Shown here in pieces: positions 60,106 to 64,000 of a stretch of DNA of 64,000 nt. A program made the translations under genes and the position numbers. Under the pieces are notes generated by a model. That model ran no database searches and was not told the DNA's origin. It was given only the letters and a program-made list of their open reading frames with translations. Source of the DNA: Talinum fruticosum (Eukaryota; Streptophyta; Magnoliopsida; Caryophyllales; Talinaceae); the NCBI GenBank assembly GCA_021018815.1, contig JAITYX010000002.1:8277001-8341000 (forward strand), given 5' to 3'. Positions within the stretch are counted from its first letter, which is position 1. Each line of letters starts with the position of its first letter.

Positions 60106-62792
60106 GTATCCCATACTTTGTTTTTTTGTACATATTTCTCACTACCCTCTCTCTCTTTCCCTTATCTTGTTGTGAAAATGAACCCTAACAGGATGCATAT
60201 GCACTGTGCCGGATATTCAAGAAAACAGCGCCACCCACTCCTCCGGCGCCCAAGTTCCCACCACAGTACGCATATGGAAGCATGGCTCAGATGTCAAGCG
60301 AGCAGTCATCGAGCATCGACATATACTCCGATCAAGGAGCCGGAAGATCTGATTTCGACATCTCTGAATACAATAACAACATGAACTCAGTCCCTATCGA
60401 GAGATCGGGTTCAACCAACAACTTCGAGTTCTCAAACTCCCACGCTCATCATGCTCATGCGTCGCCTTCTTCGTCAGTGCAGAATATGAGGTTGGGAAAA
60501 GGGGAATGGATGCAGTATTTGAATGATCCAGTGCAAGATTTCAGCTTCCCTACCCCTTCTAATTTGCACAATTACTCGTATCCTCCTTCTAAGGTAATTA
60601 ATAATTCTTCCTCCCTTGCATTTCTCTTATTGCAATTCGAAAGTGATATTGTCGATCATATGCCCCCAATTGCAAAATTTTACTTTGATTATAATCTTAA
60701 ATTGTTCTTATTATTTTTATTGGGATAACGAGAAACACGAGATAATTAGAACCAGGTGGAAAAGATACGTCCAGAACCGGACCAATAATTTGAGCGATAA
60801 GAAAAATATTTAAAATTTAAAATATGTCAATTTATAGTAGGATTGGTTCTTATAATAATAGTAAATTCAAATATGTCGACATTTTTTTAAAAAATGAAAA
60901 TTATTGAATCAAAAATAAAATAAATGTCCGATAATAAATTTTAAAATTTAAAGATCATTTATACAAAGGTGTACATGAGGGGTTAAAATGATATGAAAAA
61001 TTTAAAGTTAAAAAAATTAAAACAAAAAACTACAAGGTCAGAGATTTTTTTTTTGATGAAATTCAGTTTGTTAATTATGTGAAATTTAAGCTCAATTATT
61101 TTAAAAAAATGAATAATGGATTTTTTTGGGTAATCCTTTGAAAGCATACATGTAGATGTAGATTTCTCTATAATATGTCACTAATATTGCTATAAAATGA
61201 AGGTAGACATAGCCATAGAGTGTGCAAGACTGCAACACCGTTTCACATTGCCACCACTTGAAGCAGAGGGCTCTCCTCAATTTGGAACAAATCACAGTCA
61301 ATCTGGGTATATCGGAATGGGAATGCCTCAGCCATGTTTGAACCAAAACGCCCACAAATATACCAAGTCTGGTGATATTCTGGATGAAATCCTCTCCGTG
61401 GCTCAAGCTCAACACCATCTTTTCGATCACTCGAATCGTAATGACGAGGACTCTTGGGAGGACTTGAAGATACGAGACATGGATGAATCCAAGATGGTTG
61501 AGTACTCAGACTTGGTTGTAATGTCAGGAACAAGTACTGCAGACAATAAGGTAAAACACTGAAACCCGTACCAAACCCTTAATTTCTTGTGAATAGATTA
61601 TGTATATGCCCTATTTCTGGATTCCTGTATGCTTGTGAAGTCTCAAAAGAGTATCATCTCTAACTCTTTATTTCGCTCAAGTAACCATACCGAGCACTCA
61701 ACACGAAACATGGTTATGGACACTCAACATTTCATTTTAAACATGAGGCATGGTTATTGACACTCAACATTTCATTTTAAACAAGAAAAATAGGATAAAA
61801 GTTTTCAACAAACTATCAAGTTCGACACGACATTTGTGTCAAACATTCGTTACTTGAATATGGAAATGATCGGTAGGCTAGTTTGGTTGAGTTATTTTTT
61901 AGTCAACTATATGTGTAGAATTTAACTTGAATTTTTTAAAAACTGGTTGATATATAATATATTTTATATTTTTATTGAATTGAGTTTTGGTTTTATAAGT
62001 CCCATCAATTTCTCTAAAATAAAAGGTATTAAAAATGCAAGAATATTATCGATCCAAATTTCGTATCAAAGTTAAATTACTCTAATGTATGATGTTGTTC
62101 GTTCTTGTTATTTGATATAAAAACAGAGTCCCGGTGGAGAATATAGTGCAGTCCATATAGAAAACACTTCAACATTTGAAGGGGAGCATGGAATTCAAGG
62201 TATAGATCACGATTGCCCTTGACAATAAACCTTCTCCCTCAAATATTTTGACAAATGTTGCAAACTAAATCCTATCGTTTCGTAAATCACATGTGTAGAT
62301 GACTACAAGATGGATAGTTTTCATAACGGATTCATGAATGACGATCCCGACAACAGCTTCATCAACGATGACAACTTTTCAAACACTCCGAGTTTCGAAG
62401 TGTTCGAACGAGTAGAGATTAACCACAACCTCTTTGTTTCGTCCCAATGGCTAGTTGAGACGCGATTTCACCAAGTACAGCCCACAAAGACTGTTCAAGT
62501 CTATGCAGGACTACAAAGTACATACATCGCGTCCCTAGAAGTGAACAACAAGAGAACAAGATCTTCAATGCTTTGCAAATTTTTCGGACTCACTAGGAAC
62601 AGTCTAGATGGACAAAAAATCGACTGTCTCACGGTGTATGAAGACGATAAAATACTTGGATGGTTGAGGAGTAACAAGAGCGAGGTTAAAGTAGATGGTG
62701 TCATGGCTAATTGGTTAGTGAATAGGGTTTGGCCTTCACTAACCATTCTTTTGGCTCTCTTCACACTATGGGCGAACCATTTTACTCTGTAG
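58884..62792 (+). CDS. NAC transcription factor with C-terminal membrane anchor (NTL type)
   Basis: Six exons: 58884-59040, 59787-60064, 60192-60593, 61203-61550, 62127-62199, 62299-62792. All junctions are GT..AG and the joined frame is open for 583 aa, with no break. The NAC domain spans about residues 5-160 with all subdomains: [83 protein letters not shown] and [11 protein letters not shown]. The middle is serine/asparagine-rich, as in transcription-activating NAC tails. The last 25 residues ([20 protein letters not shown]) are a single hydrophobic helix. By analogy with NTL proteins, the factor is held in a membrane and released by proteolysis before acting in the nucleus; that step is inferred. 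The NAC domain is closest to the ANAC028/045/086 type, though I recall NAC045/086 as soluble. Confidence 0.93.
60068..60102 (+). repeat. (CT)n microsatellite at NAC intron 2 donor
   Basis: About seventeen CT units begin 3 bp after the GT of the intron 2 donor (GTACTCTC), so the tract forms the downstream part of the 5' splice site. Confidence 0.9.
61709..61784. repeat. 40 bp tandem duplication in NAC intron 4
   Basis: Two adjacent copies of CATGGTTAT(G/T)GACACTCAA followed by CATTTCATTTTAAACA. The surrounding stretch resembles other GACACT-rich intronic repeats in this window (near 26750-26930). Confidence 0.85.
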
Positions 62793-63230
62793 GATCAAAT
62801 TGCCTCTTTTTTTTTTCCCTTAATATTTACACATATGATGATGTGGTGGGGAACCAAGTGACTTCCACCATTTTTAGCTCAATGTGTGCACAATCTGTGT
62901 AATTGAAATGTACTATTAGTGAAATTGTTTTATTATCATTTATGGTCTTGCTTGGCTTCATTAAGATTGACTTATGACAATACTTAACTGGCAAATATGT
63001 TAAAACCTAACCGAGACTTCCTGCGGTAATCCTAGTAGGGTCAGTGTAATGTTAAAGCGGCACTGGTTACCTTTTTCAAAAACTAGGACCGCAATAATAT
63101 TCGCTTGTATATTCTCCTCCCTTTGGAGAAGAAGAATTTTTATATTTTTCACTCTTATTTTGAGCATATTTGCCCTCATTTTAAATAAATTGTTTTTATT
63201 TTTTAAAATTATTTTTGAAGAAAAATTGAA
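62793..63230. other. NAC 3' flank
   Basis: Probable 3' untranslated region and terminator. No gene; the small frame 63049-63243 is low complexity. Confidence 0.5.
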
Positions 63231-63613
63231 ATGCTTGGCCTAAGTTTTATATAAGTATTTTTTAAATAATTAATTTGTTTGGATAAAATTTTAAAAAGGG
63301 AGACAAAGGAGATAAAGATAAAACAAAATAAGAGAGAGATAGGAGAAAGATAAAGATAAAGGAGGAAGAATAGATAAAACAAGTACAAAAAGAGAGGAGA
63401 GCGAAAAGGAGAGAGAGAATGGGGTTCTTAGTGGTTGTTAGGGAGTTTTTATAAAAATTAAAAATAGAAATAACTATTTGCTATTTCTATTTTTGAGTAG
63501 TTTTTTTATTAAAAATAACTTTTGAAAAATAGTTATAATTTTTTTAAAATTAATGTTTGGCCTAATTTTAGTTTTTAAAATTTAAAAACAGTTTTAAAAT
63601 CTAAGCCAAGCAC
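63231..63613. mobile_element. Probable MITE with TGCTTGGC ends
   Basis: The left end ATGCTTGGCCTAAGTTTTA and the reverse complement of the right end, GTGCTTGGCTTAGATTTTAA, form inverted repeats of about 19 bp. The interior is AT-rich with a GA-rich stretch (63300-63420). I do not see a convincing target-site duplication, so the superfamily is open. Confidence 0.55.
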
Positions 63614-64000
63614 TCACTTATATTTATATTTATATTTATGTATACTCATAAGGGGAATAAAATTATTTCGACATATCAAAATGTTTTATGCACAAGATTT
63701 TTTCATTACTTTTTTAAACATATAATCATTGATTTTGCATTCGATATTGTGTGCTAAGATAAGCCGCATGCATGTGTCTAAGCACCAAGGACGGAAAAAA
63801 AAGTGTCAAATAGTTTATTTGGTAAATATAAAATTTAATATATACGCAGGCATTGATTATAAGTTAAATTATAAAAATAAAAAAAAGTGAAAATTGATAT
63901 CTGTTTTATTTTTTTATTTTTTGGTAGCCTTAACATAAATAAATAAATTATGAAATGTCATTTATTTAGTTATAAGCCTAAATTAAATCACTACCATTAT
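63614..64000. other. AT-rich intergenic
   Basis: No gene or structured element recognised. Confidence 0.5.

Noticed and set aside
62501..62764. 87-codon minus-strand frame
   Set aside because: Antisense shadow of the last NAC exon.

Overview
This is a window of an angiosperm nuclear genome, most likely a dicot. The evidence is AT-rich intergenic DNA, intron-rich genes with GT..AG borders, plant-only gene families (NAC, class IV HD-ZIP) and abundant plant-type MITEs and LINE remnants. I cannot name the species from sequence alone. I see no bacterial, organellar or viral segment, and nothing that looks like an undescribed biological system.

Layout. (1) 1-4106: repeat-rich intergenic DNA with a palindromic ATCG-rich element and a Tourist-type MITE inside a degenerate repeat. 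(2) 4107-9728, minus: an XRCC2-like RAD51 paralog, 9 exons, fully open. (3) 9850-9921, plus: tRNA-Ala(TGC), head to head with XRCC2. (4) 11271-31140, plus: a 21-exon C2/EF-hand phosphatidylserine decarboxylase (PSD2/PSD3 type) spread over 20 kb, its introns carrying five LINE fragments and a Stowaway MITE. (5) 31588-33939, minus: an ANTH-domain clathrin assembly protein, convergent with PSD. (6) 33940-42685: an 8.7 kb gene-free stretch with an LTR-retroelement remnant, a fold-back element, Tourist, hAT and Mutator-type MITEs and tandem repeats. (7) 42686-50241, plus: a class IV HD-ZIP homeodomain-START transcription factor. (8) 51418-56269, plus: the TRM11 catalytic subunit for tRNA m2G10. (9) 58884-62792, plus: a NAC transcription factor with a C-terminal membrane anchor. 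(10) 62793-64000: AT-rich intergenic DNA with a probable MITE.

The six protein genes belong to unrelated pathways (DNA repair, phospholipid synthesis, endocytosis, transcription, tRNA modification), as expected of plant gene order. They do not form a functional cluster.

The most important observation concerns the sequence itself. In four genes (PSD, ANTH, HD-ZIP IV, TRM11) the family protein can only be read if ten single bases are missing. Every one sits in a homopolymer, and every one is a contraction. XRCC2 and NAC read cleanly. This looks like uncorrected homopolymer error in a long-read assembly rather than four pseudogenes. Automated gene calls on this sequence will be truncated or will invent introns at these sites.
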